From NCBI GenBank assembly GCA_946566955.1, contig CAMNXD010000009.1, positions 1 through 51,737 on the forward strand: a DNA stretch of 51,737 nucleotides, in the 5' to 3' direction. A program made the position numbers and the translations under genes. Shown here piece by piece: positions 7,215 through 16,063 of this stretch (position 1 is the stretch's first letter; every line of letters starts with the position of its first letter). Source of the stretch: an uncultured Clostridia bacterium. GTDB lineage: Bacteria > Bacillota > Clostridia > Oscillospirales > Acutalibacteraceae. Under the pieces are notes generated by a model that was given only the letters and a program-made list of their open reading frames with translations, had not been told where the DNA came from and searched no databases.

Positions 7215-9044
7215 ATGTGCGGAATTGTAGGATATATAGGTAAAAGAAATGCAGTACCCTTTTTACTTCAAGGACTTGAAAAACTGGAATACAGAGGGTA
7301 CGATTCTTCAGGTATTGCTATTAATTCAAGTAAAGGAATTGAAGTAATAAAAAAGCAAGGACGTTTGGGAGTAGTAAAAAATATTGTTGAATCCAAACCC
7401 GATTTTTGTTCTAGCCTCGGAATTGGTCATACACGCTGGGCAACTCATGGAAGTCCTTCTGACTTAAATTCTCATCCTCATGTATCGAGCTGCGGGAAAA
7501 TAGCACTTGTTCACAATGGAATTATCGAAAATTATATAGAAATAAAAAAAAATCTCATCGAAAAAGGATTTGATTTTAAATCCGATACGGACTCAGAAGT
7601 AATTGTACAGCTAATAAGCAGTCTTTATAAAAATGACATTTTTTCGGCAGTAAAAAAAGCAGTAAAAATCTTAGAAGGATCTTTTGCTTTAGGGATAATT
7701 TGTAAGGATAATCCTAATGTGCTAATCGCCGTCAACAAAGACAGCCCTGTGATTATTGGAGCAGGTACAAACGAAAATTTTATAGCTTCAGATATCCCTG
7801 CCTTACTTTCTGAAACACGAATAATCTGTAGACTTCCAGAAAAACAAATTGCTCTAATAAAAGCAACGGACTTTGAGCTTTATGACTTCGACGGCCGAAT
7901 GACTCAAAAAAACTTTACTACCGTTAATTGGGAAGTAAATGCCGCAGAAAAAAATGGCTATGATCATTTTATGTTGAAAGAAATCATGGAGCAACCTGAG
8001 GTTATAAAAGCAACTCTCTCCCCTCGCATATCCGGGCCAAATTTAAAGCTTGATAATGCGGTCTTTTCAAAAGAATATTTAAAAAATCTAAATAAAATAT
8101 GTATCGTAGCATGCGGATCGGCATACCATGTGGGCTGCGTGGCAAAGTACTTTATGGAAAAACTTTTAAGAAAAACAGTTGAAGTCGATTTGGCTTCAGA
8201 ATTCCGGTACCGCTGCCCAATTATTGATAAAAATACTTTAGTAATTGTAATAAGTCAGTCCGGTGAAACAGCCGATAGCATAGCGGCACTTCGTGAAGCC
8301 AAGCTTAAAGGTGCAAGAATTTTATCTATAGTTAATGTTATAGGCAGTACTATAGCCAGTGAATCAGATGATGTACTATATACTCATGCCGGACCAGAAA
8401 TAGCTGTTGCGACCACTAAAGCTTACAGCGCTCAACTTATTGTTATATATATTTTAGGTCTTTATTTAGCAAAATCTACTCAAAAAATTAATGACGAAAA
8501 CCTTTCACTTTTAGTCAAAAAACTTCAAAATCTACCTTATCAAATTGAAAACACTTTAAAATATAAAGAGGAAGTTTTTAAGCTTGCCAAAAAATACTAT
8601 AAATACGAGAAAGTTTTCTTCATAGGACGAAATCTAGATTACGCAGTATGCATGGAAGGATCACTCAAACTTAAAGAAATATCCTATGTTCATTCAGAAG
8701 CTTACGCAGCAGGAGAACTTAAACATGGAACGATTTCTCTTGTTGACGAAAATACTCTTATAATAGCTATAGCTACTCAGCCTGAACTTGTTGATAAAAT
8801 GATAAGCAATATAAGAACAGTAAGAGCAAGAGGAGCAAAAATTTTAGTCATTACTTCTAGTCTTTACATAGATAAATTTAATCAAGTATCAGATGATGTA
8901 ATATCAGTTCCAGAAGTTTCCCCTGAGCTTTCAGCTTCTTTAGCAATTATTCCCTTGCAGCTAATTTCATATCAAATCGCAAAACTTCGCGGCTGTGATA
9001 TAGATAAACCAAGAAATTTAGCTAAATCAGTTACGGTAGAGTAA
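7215..9044 (+). CDS. glmS: Glutamine-fructose-6-phosphate aminotransferase (isomerizing)
   Basis: 609 residues, full length. It makes glucosamine-6-phosphate from fructose-6-phosphate and glutamine, the first step to UDP-GlcNAc and peptidoglycan. The N-terminal class II glutaminase domain begins MCGIVGYIG, with Cys2 the nucleophile after Met removal, and shows TRWATHG, HNGIIEN and SDTDSE. Two SIS sugar-isomerase domains follow (about 290-420 and 460-590), with ACGSAYHVG, SQSGETADS, GPEIAVATTKAYS, and the terminal DKPRNLAKSVTVE. AAGGAG lies ten bases before the ATG. It has its own promoter and terminator, so it is monocistronic. Confidence 0.97.
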   Translation: MCGIVGYIGKRNAVPFLLQGLEKLEYRGYDSSGIAINSSKGIEVIKKQGRLGVVKNIVESKPDFCSSLGIGHTRWATHGSPSDLNSHPHVSSCGKIALVHNGIIENYIEIKKNLIEKGFDFKSDTDSEVIVQLISSLYKNDIFSAVKKAVKILEGSFALGIICKDNPNVLIAVNKDSPVIIGAGTNENFIASDIPALLSETRIICRLPEKQIALIKATDFELYDFDGRMTQKNFTTVNWEVNAAEKNGYDHFMLKEIMEQPEVIKATLSPRISGPNLKLDNAVFSKEYLKNLNKICIVACGSAYHVGCVAKYFMEKLLRKTVEVDLASEFRYRCPIIDKNTLVIVISQSGETADSIAALREAKLKGARILSIVNVIGSTIASESDDVLYTHAGPEIAVATTKAYSAQLIVIYILGLYLAKSTQKINDENLSLLVKKLQNLPYQIENTLKYKEEVFKLAKKYYKYEKVFFIGRNLDYAVCMEGSLKLKEISYVHSEAYAAGELKHGTISLVDENTLIIAIATQPELVDKMISNIRTVRARGAKILVITSSLYIDKFNQVSDDVISVPEVSPELSASLAIIPLQLISYQIAKLRGCDIDKPRNLAKSVTVE

Positions 9045-9063
9045 AATAATCAAAATTAATTAT

Positions 9064-9098
9064 ATAATGCATTTAAATGGTGCATTATTTGTTTTATT
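9064..9098 (+). terminator. glmS terminator
   Basis: ataatgca (9064-9071) pairs perfectly with tgcattat (9081-9088), followed by a T-rich tract. Confidence 0.8.
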
Positions 9099-9118
9099 TA
9101 ATGAATATTTAAAATCAC

Positions 9119-9147
9119 TTGACTAAAATATTAAAAAATAATATTAT
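9119..9147 (+). promoter_or_regulatory. Promoter of the secreted protein gene
   Basis: TTGACT (9119-9124), a 17-base spacer and TATTAT (9142-9147). Because the -35 box coincides with the first possible TTG codon of the frame, translation must begin downstream, at 9194. Confidence 0.7.
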
Positions 9148-9193
9148 GTTTAAAGTAAGGCCTTATAAATTAAAAGAGATAGGAGAAAAACAA

Positions 9194-10591
9194 ATGAAAA
9201 AATCATCTATAGCAAAATTTTTACTTGGCACTATGGTTCTTCCAACAGCTCTAGCGGGAAACTGTAACGCAGACCCATTAGATAAACTTTCTTTAGCTGA
9301 AGTTGTAAAGTACTTGCGAAATAGCAAAGACAAGTGTAATCTTCGCTCCGTGAATAAGAAAGCTGGAGAAGCTTTTAAAGTTGGTTATTTATCAGATCTT
9401 AGAAAACCTAATTCCTTTACAAACCTTGAATTTGGAATCCCTGATGAATCAATAAAAAGAAAAATTGAAAACTATATTTCAGACCATGCTAATCAAAATA
9501 TGCAAGGAACTATATTTGCATCAGAGAAAAATTTAGATTTTAATGAAACCCCACCACCTCTTATTGAAAAATTAATTAATAATAAAATTAAAGAAAAAAT
9601 AAGCATTATTAAATTTGACCGCATAAATTTAACTCATGAGGCATTGGAGAATTTAAATATAATATTTTATAAAGAATTTCCTAAGATAAATATGGCTACA
9701 GATACTATATCCCTTAGCGATGAGGTTTTTAATCTTGAAGATATTCAAAAATTTGCTGCAATAACAAGCCGTGAAAAAATGAAATTTAAAAGTATGATAT
9801 TTGAAAATGTCAGCTCAGAAAATCTCAATACATTAGATATGCTTTTATCAAATTTAAAATTCCGTTATGACGCAAAAATAGGTATACATTTTTCAGTGGA
9901 CAATAATTATGATGACACACTATCACAACTTCTAAAGAAATATAGCTATATGATAGACTATGTTAGATTCCCTGAATCTTCGGTTGAAACTGTTGAGCCG
10001 CTACTAACTAATATACCTATCAAAAAATATTTTGAATCTCCCTGTTGCGACTATATGGAAAAATTAACTCCAGTCCAAACAACATTTAGGCAGTTTCATC
10101 CAATAAATAATTGTTATGTGGAAAATTGGGAAAATATAAATTTAGAGGAGATAGAAAACTCTCAGCCTTTAAATGTAGATTCCTTGACGTTCTACTTAAA
10201 TCCAAGACATAATCTAATTGAATCAACTTACGAAGAGATACAAAATTACTTTGAAGACCGCCATGCAAAAATAGATGCTATATTTGACAACGAAAAGCAC
10301 ATTAAACGTATTGATGTCACCAACTATTTACCATTGAATGAAAATGTTGGAGTTACCAGAGCACAAAGACTTAAGAAACTTTTTATTAACTACAAGCTAA
10401 TTGACGAGCTTAAACATATATCTCAGAGGTTAAGAAGAATGGAAGGAAAATTAGTAATACAATCAATATATTCTATAGGGCAAATTCTTTTAAATCACAA
10501 TTTACCATTTAATAATATATTTTTAATAACTCAAAATTTACCACTTAATGTATTTGTAAATCAAGGGGATCGTCCTCTTCTTTGCGACTAA
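9194..10591 (+). CDS. Secreted protein of unknown function with an F-box-like N-terminal motif
   Basis: 465 residues from the ATG at 9194, which has AGGAG eight bases upstream; the frame is open further 5' but that part overlaps the promoter. A signal peptide is clear: MKKSSIAKFLLGTMVLPTAL, then AGNCNA with probable cleavage before DP. The mature N-terminus reads LDKLSLAEVVKYL, then CNLRSVNKKAGEAF. This has the helix spacing of an F-box (L-x-x-L..I-x-x-Y-L..L..V-x-K-x-x-x-x-F). The rest is helical with irregular leucine-rich segments (for example ISIIKFDRINLTHEALENL). F-box proteins act in eukaryotic ubiquitin ligases, so if real this would fit an exported effector. I do not recognise a full-length homologue. 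Codon use resembles the neighbours. Confidence 0.65.
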   Translation: MKKSSIAKFLLGTMVLPTALAGNCNADPLDKLSLAEVVKYLRNSKDKCNLRSVNKKAGEAFKVGYLSDLRKPNSFTNLEFGIPDESIKRKIENYISDHANQNMQGTIFASEKNLDFNETPPPLIEKLINNKIKEKISIIKFDRINLTHEALENLNIIFYKEFPKINMATDTISLSDEVFNLEDIQKFAAITSREKMKFKSMIFENVSSENLNTLDMLLSNLKFRYDAKIGIHFSVDNNYDDTLSQLLKKYSYMIDYVRFPESSVETVEPLLTNIPIKKYFESPCCDYMEKLTPVQTTFRQFHPINNCYVENWENINLEEIENSQPLNVDSLTFYLNPRHNLIESTYEEIQNYFEDRHAKIDAIFDNEKHIKRIDVTNYLPLNENVGVTRAQRLKKLFINYKLIDELKHISQRLRRMEGKLVIQSIYSIGQILLNHNLPFNNIFLITQNLPLNVFVNQGDRPLLCD

Positions 10592-10632
10592 CTCTGCGAT
10601 AAGTTTTAGAGCTTTTATGAAAATAAATAACC

Positions 10633-10658
10633 AAAAAATCCCCGGTATATCCGGGGAT
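10633..10658 (-). terminator. Terminator of the cvpA-pgsA-clpE-nrdR operon
   Basis: GC-rich 8-bp stem (atccccgg 10638-10645, ccggggat 10651-10658) with a 5-nt loop, followed on the minus strand by six T. It sits just after nrdR. Confidence 0.88.
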
Positions 10659-10664
10659 TACTTA

Positions 10665-11123
10665 CTAGTTTCTTTCATCTAAAAAGTTCTTCAGTTCCTC
10701 CATAAACGCTTTTACGTCTTTAAATTGGCGATAAACCGATGCAAATCTTATATATGCTACTTCATCTTTCTTCCTAAGTTCTTCCATACATATATCTCCT
10801 ATAAGAGATGACGGTACCTCACGATCAAAAGAATTTTGAATAGTATTTTCTATATCCTGCACGATTTTTTCTATTTCTGCCATAGAAATTGGTCTTTTTT
10901 CGCAAGCTTTAAAAATTCCTTCGAGGAGCTTTTTTCTATCGAACTTTTGTCTTGAGCCCCCACGTTTTATTATAATAATTGGAGACTGCTCTATTATTTC
11001 ATAAGTTGTAAATCTTTTACTGCAATTCTCGCATTCTCGTCTTCGTCTTACTTTTAGTCCATCGTCAGCGCATCGAGATTCTACAACTTTTGTATCTTCA
11101 AAACTACAGTAGGGGCACTTCAA
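10665..11123 (-). CDS. nrdR: Transcriptional repressor NrdR
   Basis: 152 residues, full length. It represses ribonucleotide reductase genes in response to ATP/dATP. The N-terminal zinc ribbon has Cys3, Cys6, Cys31 and Cys34 (CPYC and CENC) with the basic VRRRRECE in between. An ATP-cone follows (about 49-139) and includes PIIIIKRGGSRQKFDRKKLL and VAYIRFASVYRQF. The start is TTG at 11121-11123 with GGAG in atggagttgatg upstream. It is the last gene of the operon, 23 bases after clpE. Confidence 0.96.
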   Translation of the reverse strand: MKCPYCSFEDTKVVESRCADDGLKVRRRRECENCSKRFTTYEIIEQSPIIIIKRGGSRQKFDRKKLLEGIFKACEKRPISMAEIEKIVQDIENTIQNSFDREVPSSLIGDICMEELRKKDEVAYIRFASVYRQFKDVKAFMEELKNFLDERN

Positions 11124-11146
11124 AAAACATCAACTCCATTAAATTT

Positions 11147-13435
11147 CTATTTCATATCTCCGTTGACTAAAATTTTTAATTCTTCATCTCCTGTAAGATG
11201 CACATCTCCTATATTAAAACCATTGTTATGAATAATCAAAATCGAAAGCTTATCTTCAACTTCTTTTCTTATTAAATTGCGTATGTCTCTTGCGCCACTC
11301 TTACCTCCAATGGACTTTTGAGCTATTAAATTTAAAGCACTTTCATCATAAGTGAGTTTAATTCCGTGCTCCTCGAGCGATTTTACATATTCGTCTAGCA
11401 TTAGTTTTGCAATCTTTTTAAAATCTGATTCCGTTAAAACATTAAATACAATTACTTCATCAAGTCTGCTCATAAATTCGGGCTTTAAAAATTCTCTGAG
11501 TGCTTTCATAGTCTTTGATTTAGAAAAACTATTTTCATTTCCTCCAAAACCTAAAGCTCCACTCTTGCGATCACTTCCAGCATTAGAAGTCATTGCTATA
11601 ACAGTATTTTCAAAATTTACGGCTCTTCCATGGGAGTCTGTGATTTTACCTTCGTCGAGTATCTGCAGAAGAATATTCATAACGTCCGGATGCGCTTTCT
11701 CTATTTCGTCTAAAAGCACTACAGAGTAAGGGCGTTGCCGAACTTTTTCAGTTAATTGACCAGCTTCATCATATCCGATATATCCAGGAGGTGAACCAAC
11801 TATTTTTGAAGCCGAGTGCTTTTCCATATATTCAGACATATCAAGCCTTATAAGAGCGTCAGGGGAATCGAAAAGCTCTTTTGCTAAAGTTTTAATTAAT
11901 TCTGTTTTTCCAACACCTGTAGGTCCTGCAAAAATAAAAGATGCTGGACGCCTCCGTGGACTAATTTGCAATCGATTTCTTCTTATCGCTGCGCATACTT
12001 TACTTACTGCTTCATCCTGACCTATTATTTTACCTTTTAAATTATCTTCTAAAAACTCAAGCTTATTGAATTCTCTTTCTTCAATTTTTGAAGATGGTAT
12101 ACCCGTCCATAGCTCTATTACATGAGCAACATCTTCATGAGTAACTGCTCTTCCCAAAGCTTGAGTGCTAATTTTATCTAGGTCTTTACTATGGCGTGCA
12201 AGTTCGCATCTTATTTCTGCAAGCTCCTCATAGTTTGCGCCTTCTCCAGAAGCAAGAATTTTTTCTTCTTCACTTTTCAGCTTATCTACTTCGTTAGTTA
12301 TCTTATCGTATAAAACGAGCTCCTTATTATGTAATGCTGCATAAGTACAAGCTTCGTCCATTAAGTCAATTGCTTTGTCAGGTAAGAATCTATCGGTTAT
12401 ATATCTCTCTGATAAAACAGTTAAACTTCTGATTAATTCATCTGAAATACTAACTCTATGATGAGCTTCGTAGTAATCTTTAACGCCCTTTAAAATGTTA
12501 ATCGCTTGACTTATACTCGGCTCTTCAACTTTTATAGTTTGGAATCGTCTTTCTAGGGCTGCATCTTTTTCTATGTGTTTTCTATACTCCGTAAAGGTTG
12601 TTGCACCTATAACTTGAATTTCACCTCGAGAAAGTGCAGGTTTTAAAATATTAGCAGCACTCATTGAGCCTTCGGAATCTCCCGCCCCAACTAAGTTATG
12701 AACCTCATCTATAAAAAGTATTACATCTCCATCTTTTTTAACCTCTTCAACAAGTCCCTTTATGCGACTCTCAAACTGGCCTCTAAATTGAGTTCCAGCT
12801 ACTAAAGCGGTTAAATCTAAGAGATGTATTTCTTTATTTTTAAGCATATACGGGACGCTACCCTCTACTATTTTAAGTGCCAATCCTTCAGCTATAGCAG
12901 TTTTTCCTACTCCTGGTTCTCCAATTAAACAAGGATTATTTTTTGTTCTTCGGCAAAGTATTTGTATAGCTCGATTTATTTCTTTATCGCGCCCGATTAC
13001 CCTATCAAGCTCATTGCGTTTAGCCTTAGCCGTCAGATTACTGCAATATAAGTCTATATTTTTCCTCTTTGATTTCTTTTTAGTCTCTCCGCTTTCAGAG
13101 CGATCTTTCTCAGAAGCATTTGAATTTCCTTCTTTTTCAGGGAATAAAATATTAGAAAATAAATCTTTTATTATAGGCATAGTAGTTGCTCCACCAGAAG
13201 AAATTTCTTCGCCGGGGATTGTAAATTCTGGGTCTAAATTCATAACGTCTGAAAATTGTTTTCGCATTTCAGCGAGCTCTTTCTCAGAAATACCCATTTT
13301 ACCTATTATATCTCTTATGGAGTGCGCACCTAGCTCCTCTGCACAAGGTCCGCAAAGACCTTGAGTTTCGTTCTTGCCCTCGCCTGAAGACACAAAAAGT
13401 ACCGCTGATCTCTTTTTACACCTTGAACATAACAT
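11147..13435 (-). CDS. clpE: Clp ATPase, ClpE-type (N-terminal zinc finger, two AAA+ domains)
   Basis: 762-residue Hsp100 unfoldase that feeds substrates to ClpP. The N-terminus has a four-cysteine zinc finger (Cys3, 6, 28, 31) instead of the double Clp-N repeat of ClpC, which makes it ClpE-like. AAA1 has Walker A GEPGVGKT (about 173-180), FIDEVH and an arginine-finger region (ALERRFQ). A short M-type coiled coil follows. AAA2 has GPTGVGKTE, LLDEIEKAHPDV and MTSNAG. LGFGG after the second Walker B matches the ClpP-docking loop (L/I/V-G-F). The start ATG at 13435 has AAGGAG seven bases upstream. No ctsR, mcsA or mcsB lies next to it. Calling it ClpC instead is possible, but the zinc finger argues for ClpE. 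Confidence 0.87.
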   Translation of the reverse strand: MLCSRCKKRSAVLFVSSGEGKNETQGLCGPCAEELGAHSIRDIIGKMGISEKELAEMRKQFSDVMNLDPEFTIPGEEISSGGATTMPIIKDLFSNILFPEKEGNSNASEKDRSESGETKKKSKRKNIDLYCSNLTAKAKRNELDRVIGRDKEINRAIQILCRRTKNNPCLIGEPGVGKTAIAEGLALKIVEGSVPYMLKNKEIHLLDLTALVAGTQFRGQFESRIKGLVEEVKKDGDVILFIDEVHNLVGAGDSEGSMSAANILKPALSRGEIQVIGATTFTEYRKHIEKDAALERRFQTIKVEEPSISQAINILKGVKDYYEAHHRVSISDELIRSLTVLSERYITDRFLPDKAIDLMDEACTYAALHNKELVLYDKITNEVDKLKSEEEKILASGEGANYEELAEIRCELARHSKDLDKISTQALGRAVTHEDVAHVIELWTGIPSSKIEEREFNKLEFLEDNLKGKIIGQDEAVSKVCAAIRRNRLQISPRRRPASFIFAGPTGVGKTELIKTLAKELFDSPDALIRLDMSEYMEKHSASKIVGSPPGYIGYDEAGQLTEKVRQRPYSVVLLDEIEKAHPDVMNILLQILDEGKITDSHGRAVNFENTVIAMTSNAGSDRKSGALGFGGNENSFSKSKTMKALREFLKPEFMSRLDEVIVFNVLTESDFKKIAKLMLDEYVKSLEEHGIKLTYDESALNLIAQKSIGGKSGARDIRNLIRKEVEDKLSILIIHNNGFNIGDVHLTGDEELKILVNGDMK

Positions 13436-13476
13436 AGCATTACTCCTTAAACTTAAAATTTTTATTTGCTAAAGCA

Positions 13477-14031
13477 TTACGCTTCTTTTATTATTGATAC
13501 AAAAATATTAAAATACCTCCATAGGGAATAAAGCATGCATATAGACGTCATAGACATCAAAAAAATATTTAAAAACTCAATATCTATATTCCATACTGCT
13601 TTTGCCCCTATTATAGCTGTTATTGATACGTAAAACATAAACGTCGAAAACTTCCCATACCATTTGGAAGATGGAGGATTTTTTTTCTTTTTTAATAAAA
13701 AAGCTCCCGCTACTAGCATTGAAACTTCTTTTATTATAAGAATTATCATAAAAGGCAAAACACTTGGAAATTTTAAACTAACGCAAATCATTACAGCCAT
13801 TAACGTAAGCTTGTCAGCAGTTGGATCAAGCATTTTACCAATTTTCGTCACCTGGTTAAACTTTCTAGCGATATATCCGTCAAAGAGGTCAGTGAGTCCA
13901 GATAAAATTAAAATTAAGCCCGCTTTTATATAGTCTTCCCTTACAACAAAAATTGCAAAAGGTAATAAAATTATTATTCTCATTAAAGAAAGAATATTTG
14001 GAACTGTTAAATTGCTTTTTAAATCTATCAC
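13477..14031 (-). CDS. pgsA: CDP-diacylglycerol-glycerol-3-phosphate 3-phosphatidyltransferase
   Basis: 184-residue integral membrane enzyme for phosphatidylglycerol-phosphate synthesis. The CDP-alcohol phosphotransferase signature D-G-x(2)-A-R-x(8)-G-x(3)-D-x(3)-D is complete: LTDLFDGYIARK through KIGKMLDPTADK. About five transmembrane helices are visible. Start GTG (14029-14031) with GGGAGG seven bases upstream. It lies between cvpA and clpE on the same strand with gaps of about 40 bases. Confidence 0.92.
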   Translation of the reverse strand: MIDLKSNLTVPNILSLMRIIILLPFAIFVVREDYIKAGLILILSGLTDLFDGYIARKFNQVTKIGKMLDPTADKLTLMAVMICVSLKFPSVLPFMIILIIKEVSMLVAGAFLLKKKKNPPSSKWYGKFSTFMFYVSITAIIGAKAVWNIDIEFLNIFLMSMTSICMLYSLWRYFNIFVSIIKEA

Positions 14032-14070
14032 TTTAAACCTCCCGCCTTACGTCGCTAATAGTTTTTGTTT

Positions 14071-14769
14071 TTATACTCTTTTAAAAAATACGTACAAAGG
14101 ATTTTGATTATATACATGTTTAAAAGCTATAGTTTTAGATACTACGGCCTCAAAATCTTCCAGATTTATATACGATCCTAAAAATGGAGCTGAAATTCTA
14201 AATATACACGTCAAAATTAAAATTAAAACATACCCTTTGAAAGCTCCAAATATTCCTCCAGCTACTTTATCGCTGTAATTCAAAAACTTAATTCTAAATA
14301 ATTTTAGTAAGGATTTTATTAGCAGTCTTCCTAGAGATAACATTAATATAAATAGGAGTACTGAAATAATTGAACTTAATATCTCAGTTACCGCAGGAGC
14401 AAAGAGATTTACTATCTCACGCGGCAAAGCTTCACTGCTTACACTATTTATAATATGGGTAGCTTTAGACAATGTTATTCCATATTGCGGCAAAGAATTT
14501 ACTAAAACTTCTGGTAATTTTCTTAAAACGCCTTCCGCTTCTAAATTCCTAATTTTTAAAATCGATTTAAATTCTTTGAGAAGTACCGGAGAAATAAAAT
14601 AGTTAAAAGCAAGACTAGAAATAAATCTAGAAACGTATACAGAAAAAATCCAGGAAATTACTGAATTTACAAGTAGTAAAAACGATTTTATCGCTCCGTA
14701 GCGAAAACCACGAAAAAAAGATACTACTAAAATAAACAAAACAATTATATCCATTATAATTGCAATCAA
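14071..14769 (-). CDS. CvpA family membrane protein
   Basis: 232 residues with four hydrophobic helices (about 3-25, 28-50, 125-150, 165-185), the pattern of the CvpA/colicin V production family. The N-terminal MDIIVLFILVVSFFRGFRYG matches the family opening with its FRGFRxG turn. The function is poorly defined; homologues affect envelope integrity. The start is TTG at 14767-14769 with GGAGG seven bases upstream. It is the first gene of the cvpA-pgsA-clpE-nrdR transcript, driven by the promoter at 14817-14845. Confidence 0.82.
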   Translation of the reverse strand: MIAIIMDIIVLFILVVSFFRGFRYGAIKSFLLLVNSVISWIFSVYVSRFISSLAFNYFISPVLLKEFKSILKIRNLEAEGVLRKLPEVLVNSLPQYGITLSKATHIINSVSSEALPREIVNLFAPAVTEILSSIISVLLFILMLSLGRLLIKSLLKLFRIKFLNYSDKVAGGIFGAFKGYVLILILTCIFRISAPFLGSYINLEDFEAVVSKTIAFKHVYNQNPLYVFFKRV

Positions 14770-14816
14770 TTAACTACCTCCATAAAGATGAAAGCTTTAT
14801 AGCCTTCATCATTGTT

Positions 14817-14845
14817 AGTATATCACAAATATAGTTATAAAACAA
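14817..14845 (-). promoter_or_regulatory. Promoter of the cvpA-pgsA-clpE-nrdR operon
   Basis: Minus strand TTGTTT (14840-14845), a 17-base spacer and TATACT (14817-14822). The leader is about 40 nt. Confidence 0.6.
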
Positions 14846-14923
14846 CCCTTAAAATATATATTGTGAATATTTACTCTTTAAATTTAAGTCAAACTTAATT
14901 TCTTTATAATAGTATTATATTTA

Positions 14924-15121
14924 CAAAAAGTTCCACTTGACCGTATCGTGTTCGTAATAACCTGCCACAATAAGCAGGTGGGTACCCTTGCCATATACTC
15001 ACGCTCCCTGCATTTGATACAACTTAAGCTATACCAAGAGGTCTGCAATCCTATATAGTATCGGACTCCCTATTAAATCTTGTAGGGTTATATGAACACA
15101 GTCCGCGAATCAAGTAGAACA
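14924..15121 (+). ncRNA. ssrS: Probable 6S RNA
   Basis: About 190 nt that fold into one long interrupted rod. A closing stem (gttc-c-acttga at 14930-14940 with tcaagt-a-gaac at 15110-15120) is followed by an internal loop. Next is the stem gtgttc/gaacac (14948-14953 with 15094-15099). A central bubble then carries a small hairpin on each side (acctgc/gcaggt and ccct/aggg). A distal arm (atact/agtat, then ttg-ata/tat-caa) completes the rod. A TGTTCG near the 5' side resembles 6S RNAs. A TATAAT at 14905-14910 precedes it on the plus strand; the -35 is weak. The opposite strand also ends in a stem plus five T, so the orientation is less sure than the structure. Confidence 0.55.
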
Positions 15122-15137
15122 GGTCTTTCGCTTTGCT

Positions 15138-15416
15138 TTACATACTGCCCAGCCTTTTTTCAAATTCTTCCGAGAGATTATCAAGTAATTCATCATCTTC
15201 TACTTCAACTAATTGTTCTTCTCCGTTTTCTTCCACAATTTCAAAAATAAAGTAAGTTTCATCTTTATCGAGGTTTTCATCCGGAAGTTCAAAGTTAGGC
15301 ATTAAAGCGTAAAACCTTCCTTTAGAATTTTCAATAAAATCTAAAACTTCAAATTCCCTTTCTATTCCTTCATCGTCTACTAAGGTTACAATATCGGCTG
15401 AAAAATTTTCTTCCAT
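15138..15416 (-). CDS. DUF1292 protein (YrzB family)
   Basis: 92 residues, very acidic, no membrane segment. The pattern DIVTLVDDEGIEREFEVLDF, then YALMPN and a Glu/Asp-rich YFIFEIVEENGEEQLVEVED, is that of the DUF1292/YrzB family, usually encoded beside ruvX or alaS in Bacillota. The function is unknown. Start ATG with GGGAGG seven bases upstream. Promoter at 15450-15478. The 6S RNA candidate lies just beyond its 3' end. Confidence 0.9.
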   Translation of the reverse strand: MEENFSADIVTLVDDEGIEREFEVLDFIENSKGRFYALMPNFELPDENLDKDETYFIFEIVEENGEEQLVEVEDDELLDNLSEEFEKRLGSM

Positions 15417-15449
15417 TGAAATCCTCCCAATAAGTTGTTTACAGCTTCT

Positions 15450-15478
15450 ATTCTAATTAAATTATACGAAATAGTCAA
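15450..15478 (-). promoter_or_regulatory. Promoter of the DUF1292 gene
   Basis: Minus strand TTGACT (15473-15478), a 17-base spacer and TAGAAT (15450-15455). Confidence 0.6.
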
Positions 15479-15545
15479 TTATATTATTTATACTAGCTTA
15501 TAAAAATTTGGCGAATAAAAATATTTAACAAATATAACAAAATAC

Positions 15546-15574
15546 TTGATTTTAAATTCACTTTATAGTAAAAT
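15546..15574 (+). promoter_or_regulatory. Promoter of the peptide-precursor pair
   Basis: TTGATT (15546-15551), a 17-base spacer and TAAAAT (15569-15574), about 50 bases before the first precursor. Confidence 0.6.
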
Positions 15575-15622
15575 GTTCATGAGGTGCAGAAAACAAATTT
15601 AAATGTGGAGGTATCAACAATC

Positions 15623-16012
15623 GTGGAAGATTCTAAAATTAGCAAAGCAATGGAAAATACTGAGTTTACAGAGAAAGTACTTGAAGCTAAAACAAAAGAA
15701 GAAGTAAAACGCCTTTTTGAAGAGCAAAATATCACTATCGACGAAGAAGAGCTCCAAGAGCTTTCTAGTTTAATACGCAAAATGTCCGAACTACCGCCAG
15801 AGATGTCCGACGAGGAGCTTCATGAAGTGTCGGGAGGAAACTTTGGAACAGCAGCTGTGGGAATAGGAGGAGCAATAGCCGGTGCTATTGCCGGAGGAGC
15901 AATTGTGGGTGGAGGTGCTCTTTATGGAATGTATAAATCCTTTAAAGCTGGAATGAAATACTCTGATAAATGGTGGCATAAAGTTACCGATGCTACTAGG
16001 AGTGGCAGATAA
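15623..16012 (+). CDS. Double-glycine leader peptide precursor with glycine-zipper core (putative bacteriocin/RiPP)
   Basis: 129 residues from GTG at 15623, chosen because GGAGG lies 11 bases upstream and because the start then aligns with the second precursor. The leader (1-72) is helical and acidic and ends MSDEELHEVSGG, a classic double-glycine site as in Nif11-type and bacteriocin leaders, cut by peptidase-containing ABC transporters. The 57-residue core (73-129) opens with a strongly hydrophobic glycine-zipper (about GIGGAIAGAIAGGAIVGGGA) and ends basic and aromatic (KWWHK). That fits a membrane-active class II bacteriocin. The core has no Cys, so lanthionine-type modification is unlikely. 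No transporter, modification enzyme or immunity gene is in the window. An earlier in-frame GTG at 15584 is less likely. Confidence 0.72.
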   Translation: MEDSKISKAMENTEFTEKVLEAKTKEEVKRLFEEQNITIDEEELQELSSLIRKMSELPPEMSDEELHEVSGGNFGTAAVGIGGAIAGAIAGGAIVGGGALYGMYKSFKAGMKYSDKWWHKVTDATRSGR

Positions 16013-16063
16013 TCTATTACTAGCTCAAAAATTTTAAAACATCGTGTAAAGGGAGGAAAAACT

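Noticed and set aside
15584-15622. Earlier GTG start for the first peptide precursor
   Set aside because: It adds 13 residues that do not align with the second precursor and leaves the GGAGG inside the gene.
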